DNA of 64,000 nt from the NCBI GenBank assembly GCA_017395085.1, contig JAFPWF010000019.1, forward strand, positions 1-64,000. The letters are read 5' to 3'. The stretch's first letter is position 1. Each line of letters begins with the position of its first letter. The translations under genes and the position numbers were made by a program. This DNA comes from Oscillospiraceae bacterium (GTDB lineage Bacteria; Bacillota; Clostridia; Oscillospirales; Oscillospiraceae). The notes under the pieces are model-generated. The model ran no database searches and was not told where the DNA came from. It saw only the letters and a list, made by a program, of their open reading frames with translations. Shown one piece after another: positions 26,383 to 34,345 of this stretch.

Positions 26383-27528
26383 ATGAAACAGAAAGAGAAA
26401 AAGCAGACGATGAATGAGCTTCTGTATAATTCTTATCTCCAGGTTGACCTCGGGGTCCTGCGGAAGAATGCGGAACAGATCCTTTCGGAACTGGGGCAGG
26501 GCGTTCAGCTGATCCCTGTCCTGAAAGATGATCTCTACGGGCTCGGAGCGGTTCCGGCCGCAAAAATCTATTCCGAGTATCCGGAAATCCGCTGCTTCGC
26601 GGTTTCGCAGGTTCAGGAAGGCCTTGCACTCCGGGAAGCGGGAATCGACCGCGAAATCCTGGTCATGGGGAACAGCCCGGCCTTTCAGGCCGAAGCGGCC
26701 ATCGCAGCGGACCTGACCCTGACCTGCGGAAGACTGGGATTCCTGAAGGAATACTCGGAAGCTGCCGGAAAGCTCGGCACAAAAGCAAAGGTCCAATTGA
26801 AGATTGACGCCGGGCTGCACCGCATCGGCGTCGAGCCGTGTGAACTGCCTGCCTGGATCGAAGAGTACCGGGTCTGCAAAGAAGGGCTTTCCCTGACGGG
26901 TGTATATTCCCATTTCTCGGATGCGGAGAATTTTCCGCTGGATGAAAAGCAGTACGGCGTGTTTCAGAACGCGCTTTCAGAGCTGGAGGCTGCCGGTGTT
27001 GAGATTCCTATACGGCATATGGCTGCAACCGCTTCCTTTGAAAGCTTTCCGCAGTTCAAACTGGATGGAGTGCGCTGCGGGCGCAGACTGATCATGGACA
27101 GGCCGACAGAACCGGACGGAAAGATCCGGGAAGCGGCAAGCTGGCGCAGTTATATCACCAACGTCAAGGAGCGGAAGAAGGGCGACCTGATCGGCTACGG
27201 CGGGAGGCTGCGGTTGGAAAAAGACTGCACGGTCGCAACGGTCTGCGCCGGCTACGGCGACGGCCTGAATCAGGATCTGGTTCGCATCGGCGGGCCGGTC
27301 CTTGCCGGAGGAAAACGCTGCCGGCTGCTGGTGTGCTGCATGGATCAGTGTCAGGTCGACGTCACCGGGACCGGCTGCCGGGTCGGGGACGAGGTGACCT
27401 TCTTCGGGTATGACAGGGAAGGGATCTTCCTCTCCTCACAGGAAGTTGCCGCAATGGTAAACGGCGACGAAGGCTGCGGCCTGACAACCGCACTGTCTGC
27501 CCGCGTCGGCAGAATCTATACCGAGTGA
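26383..27528 (+). CDS. Alanine racemase-like PLP enzyme
   Basis: About 381 aa from the ATG at 26383 (a second candidate is 26410). The PLP lysine segment VLKDDLYGLG corresponds to VVKANAYGHG of Alr. LKIDAGLHRIGV is the conserved strand, the second catalytic Tyr lies in GDLIGYGGR, and MDQCQVDV matches MDQ..VDL. The usual PGI-LYG segment is altered to VRCGRRLIMDRP. It is therefore an Alr paralogue, plausibly racemising Ala, Ser or another small amino acid. Its divergent neighbour imports an amino acid, which may be related. Confidence 0.8.
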   Translation: MKQKEKKQTMNELLYNSYLQVDLGVLRKNAEQILSELGQGVQLIPVLKDDLYGLGAVPAAKIYSEYPEIRCFAVSQVQEGLALREAGIDREILVMGNSPAFQAEAAIAADLTLTCGRLGFLKEYSEAAGKLGTKAKVQLKIDAGLHRIGVEPCELPAWIEEYRVCKEGLSLTGVYSHFSDAENFPLDEKQYGVFQNALSELEAAGVEIPIRHMAATASFESFPQFKLDGVRCGRRLIMDRPTEPDGKIREAASWRSYITNVKERKKGDLIGYGGRLRLEKDCTVATVCAGYGDGLNQDLVRIGGPVLAGGKRCRLLVCCMDQCQVDVTGTGCRVGDEVTFFGYDREGIFLSSQEVAAMVNGDEGCGLTTALSARVGRIYTE

Positions 27529-27546
27529 AACAAACTGAAAAACGAC

Positions 27547-27579
27547 AGGAGCTGCCTCGTTTGAGGCAGCTCCTTTTTG
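27547..27579. terminator. Bidirectional terminator
   Basis: AGGAGCTGCCTC (27547-27558) pairs with its complement (27563-27574) across a 4-base loop, followed by TTTTT. It lies between convergent genes. Confidence 0.9.
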
Positions 27580-27618
27580 CATACGGGAACGGAACGCGCT
27601 TCCGTCAGGCGCCGGCAG

Positions 27619-28797
27619 TCACACGAAAAGCTCCTGCATCCGAGAGAGTCTCCGGATGACCTCGTCCAGGGTGGACTGCTCTCTTGCAAAATGCAGGCGG
27701 ATCAGGTTGTTCACCGGCTCGCGGAAAAAGCTGGAGCCCGGCACGGCAGCGACGCCGATTTCGCGGATCATCCATTCGCAGAATTCCAGATCCGACCACC
27801 CGGAAAACTGCGGCAGTTCCAGAAACTTGCTGATGTCGACCATTACAAAATAGGTGCCCTGCGGCACATTGTGCCTGAGGCCGATCCGGTCCAGGCCGGC
27901 AAGAAAGTAGTCTCGCTTCTCCCGGTACATCCGGTTGAATTCCGTATAATAACTCTCCTCAAAAGCAAGGCCGACGGTCGCCGCTTCCTGCAGCGGTGAC
28001 GGAGCACCGACGGTCAGAAAGTCGTGAACCTTTTTCGCGGCTTCCAGAATCGGTTCCGGGCCGATCATATAGCCGAGTCGCCAGCCCGTGATGGAGTAGG
28101 TTTTGGACAGGCTGTTGCATGTAATGGTACGCTCCGCCATTCCCGGCAGGCTTGCCATCACTGTGTGAACATGCGGCGAATAGACCATGTACTCGTACAC
28201 TTCATCAGTCACCACATAAGCGTCATATTGCTTTGCCAGTTCACCGATTTCGATCAGTTCGTCGCGGCTGAATACCTTCCCGCAGGGATTTGACGGGTTG
28301 CAGATGATGATGCACTTGGCGCCTGCGCGGAAGCCCGCTTCAATCGCGGCGGGGTCGTAATGATAATCCGGCGGGACCAGCGGAATATAGATCGGCTCAG
28401 CACCGGAGAGGATGGCGTCTGCGCCGTAATTTTCATAAAACGGAGAAAAGACAAGCACTTTATCGCCCGGATTGCAGATCGCCATCATGGCGCACATCAT
28501 GGCCTCCGTACCGCCGCAGGTGACCAGAACCTGCGTTTCGGGGCCGGTGATAAGTCCGGTCTGACGCTGAAACTTCTTTGCAAGCGCCTCCCGAAGATTC
28601 GGTGCGCCATAGGTGACCGGGTACTGGTGCGGCCCCTCGTAGGCAACGCGGGCGAGTGCGTCCATCAGCGGTTTTGGAGGGTCGAAATCCGGGAATCCCT
28701 GGGACAGATTGATTGCTCCGTACTCGTCGCTGATGCGGGTCATACGGCGGATGACGGAGTCGGTAAACAGGCCGACCCGCTCACTCAGTTCTCTCAT
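27619..28797 (-). CDS. Class I/II PLP aminotransferase (aspartate aminotransferase-like)
   Basis: The 392-aa fold type I enzyme has INLSQGFPDFDPP at the N terminus, CNPSNPCGKVF as the substrate Asn segment, and VTDEVYEYM with the PLP-N1 Asp. NSLSKTYSITGWRLGY carries the Schiff-base Lys. It resembles clostridial AspC/MalY-type aminotransferases. It starts one base after the stop of the upstream aminotransferase, so the two form an operon. The specific substrate cannot be read. Confidence 0.9.
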   Translation of the reverse strand: MRELSERVGLFTDSVIRRMTRISDEYGAINLSQGFPDFDPPKPLMDALARVAYEGPHQYPVTYGAPNLREALAKKFQRQTGLITGPETQVLVTCGGTEAMMCAMMAICNPGDKVLVFSPFYENYGADAILSGAEPIYIPLVPPDYHYDPAAIEAGFRAGAKCIIICNPSNPCGKVFSRDELIEIGELAKQYDAYVVTDEVYEYMVYSPHVHTVMASLPGMAERTITCNSLSKTYSITGWRLGYMIGPEPILEAAKKVHDFLTVGAPSPLQEAATVGLAFEESYYTEFNRMYREKRDYFLAGLDRIGLRHNVPQGTYFVMVDISKFLELPQFSGWSDLEFCEWMIREIGVAAVPGSSFFREPVNNLIRLHFAREQSTLDEVIRRLSRMQELFV

Positions 28798-28798
28798 G

Positions 28799-29935
28799 TT
28801 ATTTGCGCTCCTCTTCCAGCGTTCTCAAAAAGCAGCTGACCGCCGCCAGGCCGCTCTTCAGGGTCTGAATGTCGCAGGCGTAGCCGGTACGAAAGCTTTT
28901 CGGCTGCTCAAAGCAGTCTCCGGGAGTGATAAATGCGCCGGTTTCCTCAAACATGCGGCGGCAGAAGTCGTAGGAAGGAATATCGTAGTCATACGAAATC
29001 AGCGCCGTGGTGCCCGCCTGAGGTCTGCAGTAGGAAATCCGGGCTTCACTCTGCACCCATGCATCCAAAACGGCGAGATTCTCTCTAACGATGCGCCGGT
29101 TGCGGCAGAGAATTACATCGCAGTGCTCCAGGGCAAGGGAGGCGATCGCTTCATCCAGCAGCCCGCAGCTGATATGGTTGTAATCCCTGTGGGAGAGGAA
29201 CTGACGCATCGCCGCCTGATCGTGCGTGGCGATCCAGCCGAGCCGCAGCCCTGCCAGGGAAAAGACCTTGGACATGCTTCCGACGGAGATGCCCTTCTCA
29301 TACAGGTCCGCGATGGATTCGCGCCAGGCGTCTTCCTGGGTCAGATGCCGGTACACCTCGTCGCAGAGGACATAGGCGTCTACGCTCCGGGCGATCGTGA
29401 CAATCTCCTTCAGAATCTCAGTGCTCATCAGTGCTCCGGTCGGGTTGTTCGGGTTGTTGATGCAGATCAATTTGGTGCCCGGGACAGCAAGCCGCCGCAG
29501 TTCGTCCAGATCAGGCAGGTATCCGTTCTCTTTCAACAGATGCAGAATCTGCACGTCAGCCCGGTAGGCTTCCGGGATCGAGTAGAGCTGCTGGTACGAC
29601 GGCATCACGCTGATGATCCGGTCGCCGGGCTCGGCAAGGGAGTAGAACACATGATGGTTGGCGCCTGCTGCACCGTGTGTGGTGACCACTTCTTCCGGAC
29701 GTAAAGTTCGGAACAGTTTGCAGATGCCGGTACGGAGAGCCGGAGCGCCGATGATGTCACCGTATGTCAGCCTTCGGGAACAGAGCGGCTCCAGAAATTC
29801 TGTTCTGCTTGTCCCGCACAGTTTGAACAGGTCATCGAGAGAGATGGAGTCCACACAGGTCTCGGCAATGTTATAGCGGGCGTGGTCCTCGTAAGCGTTC
29901 ATCCATTCTTCTACGGCAAAAGGTTTGATTTTCAT
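28799..29935 (-). CDS. Class I/II PLP aminotransferase, second copy
   Basis: The 378-aa enzyme is divergent from its neighbour. NNPNNPTGALM and VLCDEVYRHL are the PLP-binding segments and SMSKVFSLAGLRLGW carries the catalytic Lys. The N terminus (FAVEEWMNAYEDHARYNIAE) is typical of a subgroup annotated as aminotransferases of uncertain substrate, some near capreomycidine synthase. It follows a structured 5' leader with a strong AAGGAGG site. It may act with its downstream neighbour on related amino acids. Confidence 0.87.
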   Translation of the reverse strand: MKIKPFAVEEWMNAYEDHARYNIAETCVDSISLDDLFKLCGTSRTEFLEPLCSRRLTYGDIIGAPALRTGICKLFRTLRPEEVVTTHGAAGANHHVFYSLAEPGDRIISVMPSYQQLYSIPEAYRADVQILHLLKENGYLPDLDELRRLAVPGTKLICINNPNNPTGALMSTEILKEIVTIARSVDAYVLCDEVYRHLTQEDAWRESIADLYEKGISVGSMSKVFSLAGLRLGWIATHDQAAMRQFLSHRDYNHISCGLLDEAIASLALEHCDVILCRNRRIVRENLAVLDAWVQSEARISYCRPQAGTTALISYDYDIPSYDFCRRMFEETGAFITPGDCFEQPKSFRTGYACDIQTLKSGLAAVSCFLRTLEEERK

Positions 29936-29950
29936 TGCTTATCCTCCTTG

Positions 29951-30073
29951 TAATCGGAAAAGGGCATCCGAAACTCCGCCTTATAACATACTGACAGTAT
30001 GCCGTACCTACGGCGATGTTTCGGATGCCCTTTGAACCCTGCACCCGGTGGTGCGGGAGAGCCATATTGACTT
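29951..30073 (-). ncRNA. Structured 5' leader of the aminotransferase pair (candidate cis-regulatory RNA)
   Basis: Read on the minus strand, the leader starts with a GCACC/GGTGC hairpin (30038-30058). Next is a ~16-bp outer stem (29958-29974 with 30018-30033) that encloses two small perfect hairpins, GCCGTA-GG-TACGGC and CATAC-TGTCA-GTATG. The outer stem ends in CCCTTTT and is followed directly by the ribosome binding site. It matches no riboswitch class that I recognise. It could be an attenuator-type terminator or a new regulatory RNA. Confidence 0.5.
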
Positions 30074-30079
30074 GTCGGT

Positions 30080-30109
30080 ACTTTAGCACAGCGGGGGATG
30101 AAACGTCAA
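30080..30109 (-). promoter_or_regulatory. Promoter of the aminotransferase operon
   Basis: On the minus strand TTGACG (30104-30109) and TAAAGT (30080-30085) are 18 bases apart. Transcription would begin near 30073, giving a leader of about 140 bases. Confidence 0.65.
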
Positions 30110-30128
30110 GTGTTTTCTTGCCGCAGGG

Positions 30129-30860
30129 TTAATCGATGCGGCTGCCGTCCCCGTACACTTCACAGAACCGCGCGGCAAAGGTGGGCTGCACCTGGGCTGC
30201 GTACAGGTGCGAAATGTCCCCCATGGAGAGGGTGCGGAAAACGGCGGTTCCGGGGCGGCGTTCCTCCGTATACACCGTGGTGACGGAACTCGGCGGCATG
30301 CACATGCCCTGCCAGAGCACCATGGGCGAGCAGTTCATCAGGTGGCTCAGAAGCACGCAGCCGAGGCCGAAGTGGCAAAAGAAAGCGAGAGTATCCGCGT
30401 TGGGCTGCACGGCGTCATACAGGAGCTCGTTCCGCCGGTAGCCGTGGGCTTCGAGCAGTTTGTCGAACTCTGCGGTGACCCTGTCGTACTTGCGGCCGAC
30501 GTCTTCTGCAGCCATGATTTCGTTTTCCCGCCAGCGTTCCCGGTCCAGAAGGCGGGGATCCTGCAGCCAGTCGGCAGGGAGCCAGTCCCAGGGCACAAAA
30601 CTGTAATCGCCGTTCTTGTCCGGGCGCAGAATCCGGATGGAGAACTCCCGCAGCCAGTCCTGTTCGGTCGCCGTCCGGCCAAGCGCTTCCAGCGTGGGCC
30701 GGGCGGTCGCTTTTGCGCGGCCGAGGGGAGAACTGTAGAATTCCGTGATCTCCTCCCGCTGAAGGCGGGGAACCAGAAGCTCCGCCTCAACCTTGCCGGC
30801 GGGGGTCAGGTCGTTGTGCTCGTAATCCGGGTCTCCGTGTCTGATGATCAGCAATCGCAT
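30129..30860 (-). CDS. Histidine phosphatase family protein
   Basis: The 243-aa phosphoglycerate mutase-like protein has an N-terminal RHGDPD with the phospho-accepting His. FYSSPLGRAKATA is the conserved Arg segment, and FFCHFGLG carries the second active-site His. It has a longer middle region than SixA or CobC types. Family members are broad phosphatases or mutases; the substrate is unknown. It lies 15 bases downstream of the araC-like gene and is probably cotranscribed with it. Confidence 0.87.
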   Translation of the reverse strand: MRLLIIRHGDPDYEHNDLTPAGKVEAELLVPRLQREEITEFYSSPLGRAKATARPTLEALGRTATEQDWLREFSIRILRPDKNGDYSFVPWDWLPADWLQDPRLLDRERWRENEIMAAEDVGRKYDRVTAEFDKLLEAHGYRRNELLYDAVQPNADTLAFFCHFGLGCVLLSHLMNCSPMVLWQGMCMPPSSVTTVYTEERRPGTAVFRTLSMGDISHLYAAQVQPTFAARFCEVYGDGSRID

Positions 30861-30875
30861 GTTGTAAATCCTCTT

Positions 30876-31748
30876 TCAGATTGATTTGGATGAATTCTTT
30901 CCGGGATTCTTATCCGGAGCCGGCGGCTGCAGGGCCTTGCCCAGCCGGTAACCCTGCGGCGTAAAGCCCGTGGCCTCCCGAAACACCTTGCCGAAGTAGC
31001 TGACGCTGTGAAAGCCGCAGGACTCCGCAATTTCGCTCAGGCTTGCATCCGGTGCATCCATGAGCCGTATTTTTGCCTGATGGATCCGGATGCGGCGCAG
31101 ATAATGCATGATGCTTTCACCGGTCGCAGCCTTGAAAAGACTGCACAGGTATTCCGGGGTACGCTGAAACCGTTCCGAGAGACTGTCCAGTGAGATGTCC
31201 TCCGCAAAATGATCCTCCAGGTACAGGACTATTTCTTTTTCCAGACCGGAGCCCTCGATGGCATCACTGTCCGGCAGGCGGGTAAGCCTTACAGACAGGT
31301 CGAGAAGCAGGGCATAGAGCTCTTTGGAACAGGCTGTCTGAGAAACCTCCGCTGCAGATGCAAGACGTTCCAGACCGTGCAGATGCTCCAGAAAACGATC
31401 CGGGTCGGCAGGAATATATACGCCGGATTCTCCCAGACCGAGTACCGCAAGCAAGCGCTGGCACAGAAGCCCCTCGAACCCGAGATAGTGCAGAACCCAG
31501 TCCCCGCCCAGACTCCGGTATCCGTGTCTGGTATGCGGGGCAAGTACCGCGATCTGCCCGGGCCGCAATACAGCCCGCGTACCGTCGGTGAAGAATTCTC
31601 CGTTGCCGGAAACTCCGTAAAAGATCTGCCAGATGGGAAAGCCCTGCGGCCGCCGGATCGGCTCCTGCAGGTGGTCAATTCCCACGCTGCGCAGCAGCAG
31701 GGGAATCCTCTCCCGCTGGCGCCGGGTCACATGGATCGAATAGCGCAA
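30876..31748 (-). CDS. AraC-family transcriptional regulator
   Basis: About 290 aa. An N-terminal cupin-like sensor (about residues 30-130; LRPGQIAVLAPHTRHGY) is followed by two C-terminal HTH motifs (about 185-280; SLSERFQRTPEYLCSLFKA and SLSEIAESCGFHSVSYFGKV). AraC proteins of this layout bind sugars and activate neighbouring catabolic genes. TTG at 31748 is the likely start because GGAGGG lies 8 bases upstream. Its promoter overlaps that of the divergent GH35 gene, which it probably controls. Confidence 0.92.
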   Translation of the reverse strand: MRYSIHVTRRQRERIPLLLRSVGIDHLQEPIRRPQGFPIWQIFYGVSGNGEFFTDGTRAVLRPGQIAVLAPHTRHGYRSLGGDWVLHYLGFEGLLCQRLLAVLGLGESGVYIPADPDRFLEHLHGLERLASAAEVSQTACSKELYALLLDLSVRLTRLPDSDAIEGSGLEKEIVLYLEDHFAEDISLDSLSERFQRTPEYLCSLFKAATGESIMHYLRRIRIHQAKIRLMDAPDASLSEIAESCGFHSVSYFGKVFREATGFTPQGYRLGKALQPPAPDKNPGKNSSKSI

Positions 31749-31793
31749 AGAATCTTCCCTCCGCAATCTTAATTATTTTATATGTTTATTAAT

Positions 31794-31831
31794 ATTATAA
31801 GATTGCCCTGGAGACCTTGTCAAGATACAAT
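31794..31831. promoter_or_regulatory. Overlapping divergent promoters, araC-like and GH35 genes
   Basis: Minus strand: TTGACA (31818-31823) and TATAAT (31794-31799), spacing 18. Plus strand: TTGCCC (31803-31808) and TACAAT (31826-31831), spacing 17. The two core promoters interleave, so RNA polymerase cannot occupy both at once. Confidence 0.75.
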
Positions 31832-31883
31832 GGAAGCAGAAAATCAATCCCCACAATGATGAAAAACGAAAGGAGCAGAACCC

Positions 31884-33425
31884 ATGAGCATTCCTGTTGT
31901 CAAGCGCGATGAAAGAGGCATCCCCACCCTTTATGTCCACGATCAGCCTTTCTTCATGAGAAGCGGCGAAATCCACAATTCCAGTTCCTCCGACCCGGCC
32001 TATCTGGAGGATAAGCTCTGGCCTGCGCTGCGCGGGCTGAACATGAACTCCGTGATTGCTGCGGTGTATTGGGAACTGATTGAGCCGACTGAGGGAAGCT
32101 ATGATTTCTCTCTCGTGGAGGCGATGATCCGCTCCGCCAGACGGGAGAATCTGAAGCTCTGTTTCCTGTGGTTCGGCCTGTGGAAGAACGCCGAGTCGAT
32201 GTACGTGCCGGCCTGGATGAAAAAGGACACGGAAACCTATTTCCGTGCTGAAAAAGTAACGGGTGAAAAACTCAACACCGTCTCGCCCCTGTGCGCCAAA
32301 GCAGTGGAAAAGGACCGTCAGGCATTTACTGCCCTGATGCGCTTCATCCGCGAGATTGACGGGGAAGAGAATACCGTCATGGTGATGCAGGTGGAGAATG
32401 AGATCGGCCTGCTTGGCACCGACCGTGATTACAGTGAAACCGCCAACGCGGCCTTCTCGGCCCCAATCCCCGAAGTGCTTGCCAAAGCGGTCGGCAAATC
32501 CGGCACCTGGAGCGAGGTTTTCGGCGACGATGCGGGAGAGGCTTTCATGGCCTGGCACTTTGCAAGTGCGGTGGAGACCATCGCGGCCTCCGGGAAAGCG
32601 GAATACGACCTGCCCTGCTATGCCAACGCCTGGCTTCGTCAGAGCCCGTGGTTCCCCGGTTCCTACCCCTCGGGCGGCCCGGTCAGAGGAATGCACCCGG
32701 TCTGGCGTGCGGCGGCGCCTTCTCTCTTCGCTTTCGGGCCGGACATCTATGTGCCTTACTGCGCAGACGTGATGGATGAATACGCTTGCGCCGAGAACCC
32801 GCTCTTTATCCCGGAAATCCGAAAAGACGCGGTTGCATCCTCCTACGCACTGTATGCATTCGGCGCAAAGAATGCAATCTGCTTCTCGCCCTTCGGCATT
32901 GAAGATCTGGCGCTGGATCCCTCTCAGCTGGATAAACCGCCTATGGAGCTGATGATCGCCCTGAACATAGACCCTTCCGCATTCGACATCACTGGCAGCA
33001 AGGACTGCCTCGCGGCCACCTACGACCTGCTGAAGCAGCTGGAGCCTTTGATGCTGCGCTGCAGAGGGACCGAAAAGCAGCAGGCCTGCGTGCGCCACGG
33101 CGAGTGTGATTACAGTGCCTTCCTGCGCTTTTCAAACTACGACTTGACCGTGTCCTACGGCCCGCGTGCGAGCGGAAAGCCCTTGGGTGCCTGCCTGGCC
33201 TTTGAACTGGCGCCGGAGAAATTCCTGCTGGTGGGCCTCAACTGCACGCCGGCCTTCCATGTGAAGCCGGGCGTCAACAAAAAGGCGGACATTCTCCGAA
33301 TGGAGGAAGGCCGTGTTGTCAACGGCGAATGGATCCCCGGCCGGGTGCTCAACGGCGATGAAAAGATGAATCTTCGCTTCGGCGATATGCCGGGCGCCCT
33401 GATGGTGGAACTGTATTCCTACTAA
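31884..33425 (+). CDS. GH35-family beta-galactosidase-like enzyme
   Basis: The 513-aa protein has the GH35 TIM barrel: FFMRSGEIHNSS at the N terminus, then AAVYWELIEPTEGSYDFS. The acid/base Glu lies in MQVENEIG and the nucleophile Glu in LFIPEIRKD. The C-terminal ~150 residues resemble the DUF5597 beta domain seen in this GH35 subgroup. No signal peptide is present, so it works on imported galactosides or related glycosides. It faces an AraC-type regulator, which suggests sugar-responsive control. Confidence 0.9.
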   Translation: MSIPVVKRDERGIPTLYVHDQPFFMRSGEIHNSSSSDPAYLEDKLWPALRGLNMNSVIAAVYWELIEPTEGSYDFSLVEAMIRSARRENLKLCFLWFGLWKNAESMYVPAWMKKDTETYFRAEKVTGEKLNTVSPLCAKAVEKDRQAFTALMRFIREIDGEENTVMVMQVENEIGLLGTDRDYSETANAAFSAPIPEVLAKAVGKSGTWSEVFGDDAGEAFMAWHFASAVETIAASGKAEYDLPCYANAWLRQSPWFPGSYPSGGPVRGMHPVWRAAAPSLFAFGPDIYVPYCADVMDEYACAENPLFIPEIRKDAVASSYALYAFGAKNAICFSPFGIEDLALDPSQLDKPPMELMIALNIDPSAFDITGSKDCLAATYDLLKQLEPLMLRCRGTEKQQACVRHGECDYSAFLRFSNYDLTVSYGPRASGKPLGACLAFELAPEKFLLVGLNCTPAFHVKPGVNKKADILRMEEGRVVNGEWIPGRVLNGDEKMNLRFGDMPGALMVELYSY

Positions 33426-33440
33426 AGCGGGGTCAGATTG

Positions 33441-33484
33441 GGATGCTGATCATCCGATTCAAAGTGACGGATGATCAGCATTCC
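33441..33484. terminator. Bidirectional terminator between GH35 gene and Crp-type regulator
   Basis: GGATGCTGATCATCCG (33441-33456) pairs with CGGATGATCAGCATTCC (33468-33484) across an 11-base loop. Confidence 0.8.
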
Positions 33485-33509
33485 TTACGCTCTGAAAGCA
33501 ACCCGTTTG

Positions 33510-34154
33510 TCATTTTGGAACCGCTTCCAGCTTCTTTACCATCACATAGGAGCCTTTCTTCTCGTGTCGCAGGATGCCTTTGTCGCAGTATTCCTTCAAA
33601 ACCCGGAGAAGCTGCCGGTTGCTGACATTGATGGATTCGGCAAGTTTGCCGATGTTCGTAATATGCTGACCCGGTTCCATCAGCAGCAGGGATTTCCCAA
33701 CCCTGTCCCTGAGAGGGAAGCGTTCGGTGAGCTGGGATGCGCCCTGAAGCTTCTTTGCGAGGGAAATGCAGAGCAGCCGCAGAAAAACAGGATCCTGCAT
33801 CAGTTGGTCATAGTTCTGCCCGATGTGCAGGGCAACGGTGTAGACGTCGGTTGCGGCTTCCACAAAGAAAGGATCAAACTCCGGATCGATCAGCTCCATT
33901 TCTCCGATAATCTGAAGCTCGTGGAAGGAAGCGGTGATGGTAAAGGTAGAACTTTCATCCGGCATGTCGTACAGGCGGACCCGCCCGTCTACCAGAAACT
34001 GAAAGTATTCGGAAGGAGAAAAGGGACTGGTCAGAAATTCTCCCGGCTTGTAATGAAACAGATACAGCTGCGGGCTGCAAGTGCTGAAGTACCGTTCAAT
34101 ATGAGCCTCGGCAATATAATGATCCAGAACTTTGCGGCTTTTCATAGTTTCCAT
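33510..34154 (-). CDS. Crp/Fnr-family transcriptional regulator
   Basis: The 214-aa protein has an N-terminal cyclic-nucleotide-type beta barrel (about residues 25-130) and a C-terminal winged HTH (about 160-210). The HTH is ITNIGKLAESINVSNRQLLR, followed by the wing EKKGSYVMV. Cys residues for an Fe-S cluster are not arranged as in Fnr. The effector is unknown. AGGAGG precedes the ATG. A Crp-like dyad lies between this gene and the divergent nine-gene glycoside locus, making it the likely regulator. Confidence 0.88.
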   Translation of the reverse strand: METMKSRKVLDHYIAEAHIERYFSTCSPQLYLFHYKPGEFLTSPFSPSEYFQFLVDGRVRLYDMPDESSTFTITASFHELQIIGEMELIDPEFDPFFVEAATDVYTVALHIGQNYDQLMQDPVFLRLLCISLAKKLQGASQLTERFPLRDRVGKSLLLMEPGQHITNIGKLAESINVSNRQLLRVLKEYCDKGILRHEKKGSYVMVKKLEAVPK

Positions 34155-34241
34155 GGCTAACCTCCTGTCCGCCCCCTCGAAGGAGAACGGAAATCCTTGT
34201 GCAACCTGCCTAAATCAGAACAATGAACTTTGGGAAATGAA

Positions 34242-34257
34242 AGTGACGCGTGTCACA
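34242..34257. promoter_or_regulatory. Crp/Fnr-type operator upstream of the glycoside locus
   Basis: The site reads A-GTGAC-GCGT-GTCAC-A, matching the classic TGTGA-N6-TCACA Crp dyad except at the first base. A TTGACT follows about 17 bases downstream. It sits about 100 bases from both divergent starts. Confidence 0.7.
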
Positions 34258-34345
34258 TTTTTTGATTGACTTTGTTATATACTGATATCAGCATAAAAGC
34301 AAGAGTTTTCTCATCAATTTTTAAAAGATGAAAAGGAGATTGCAA

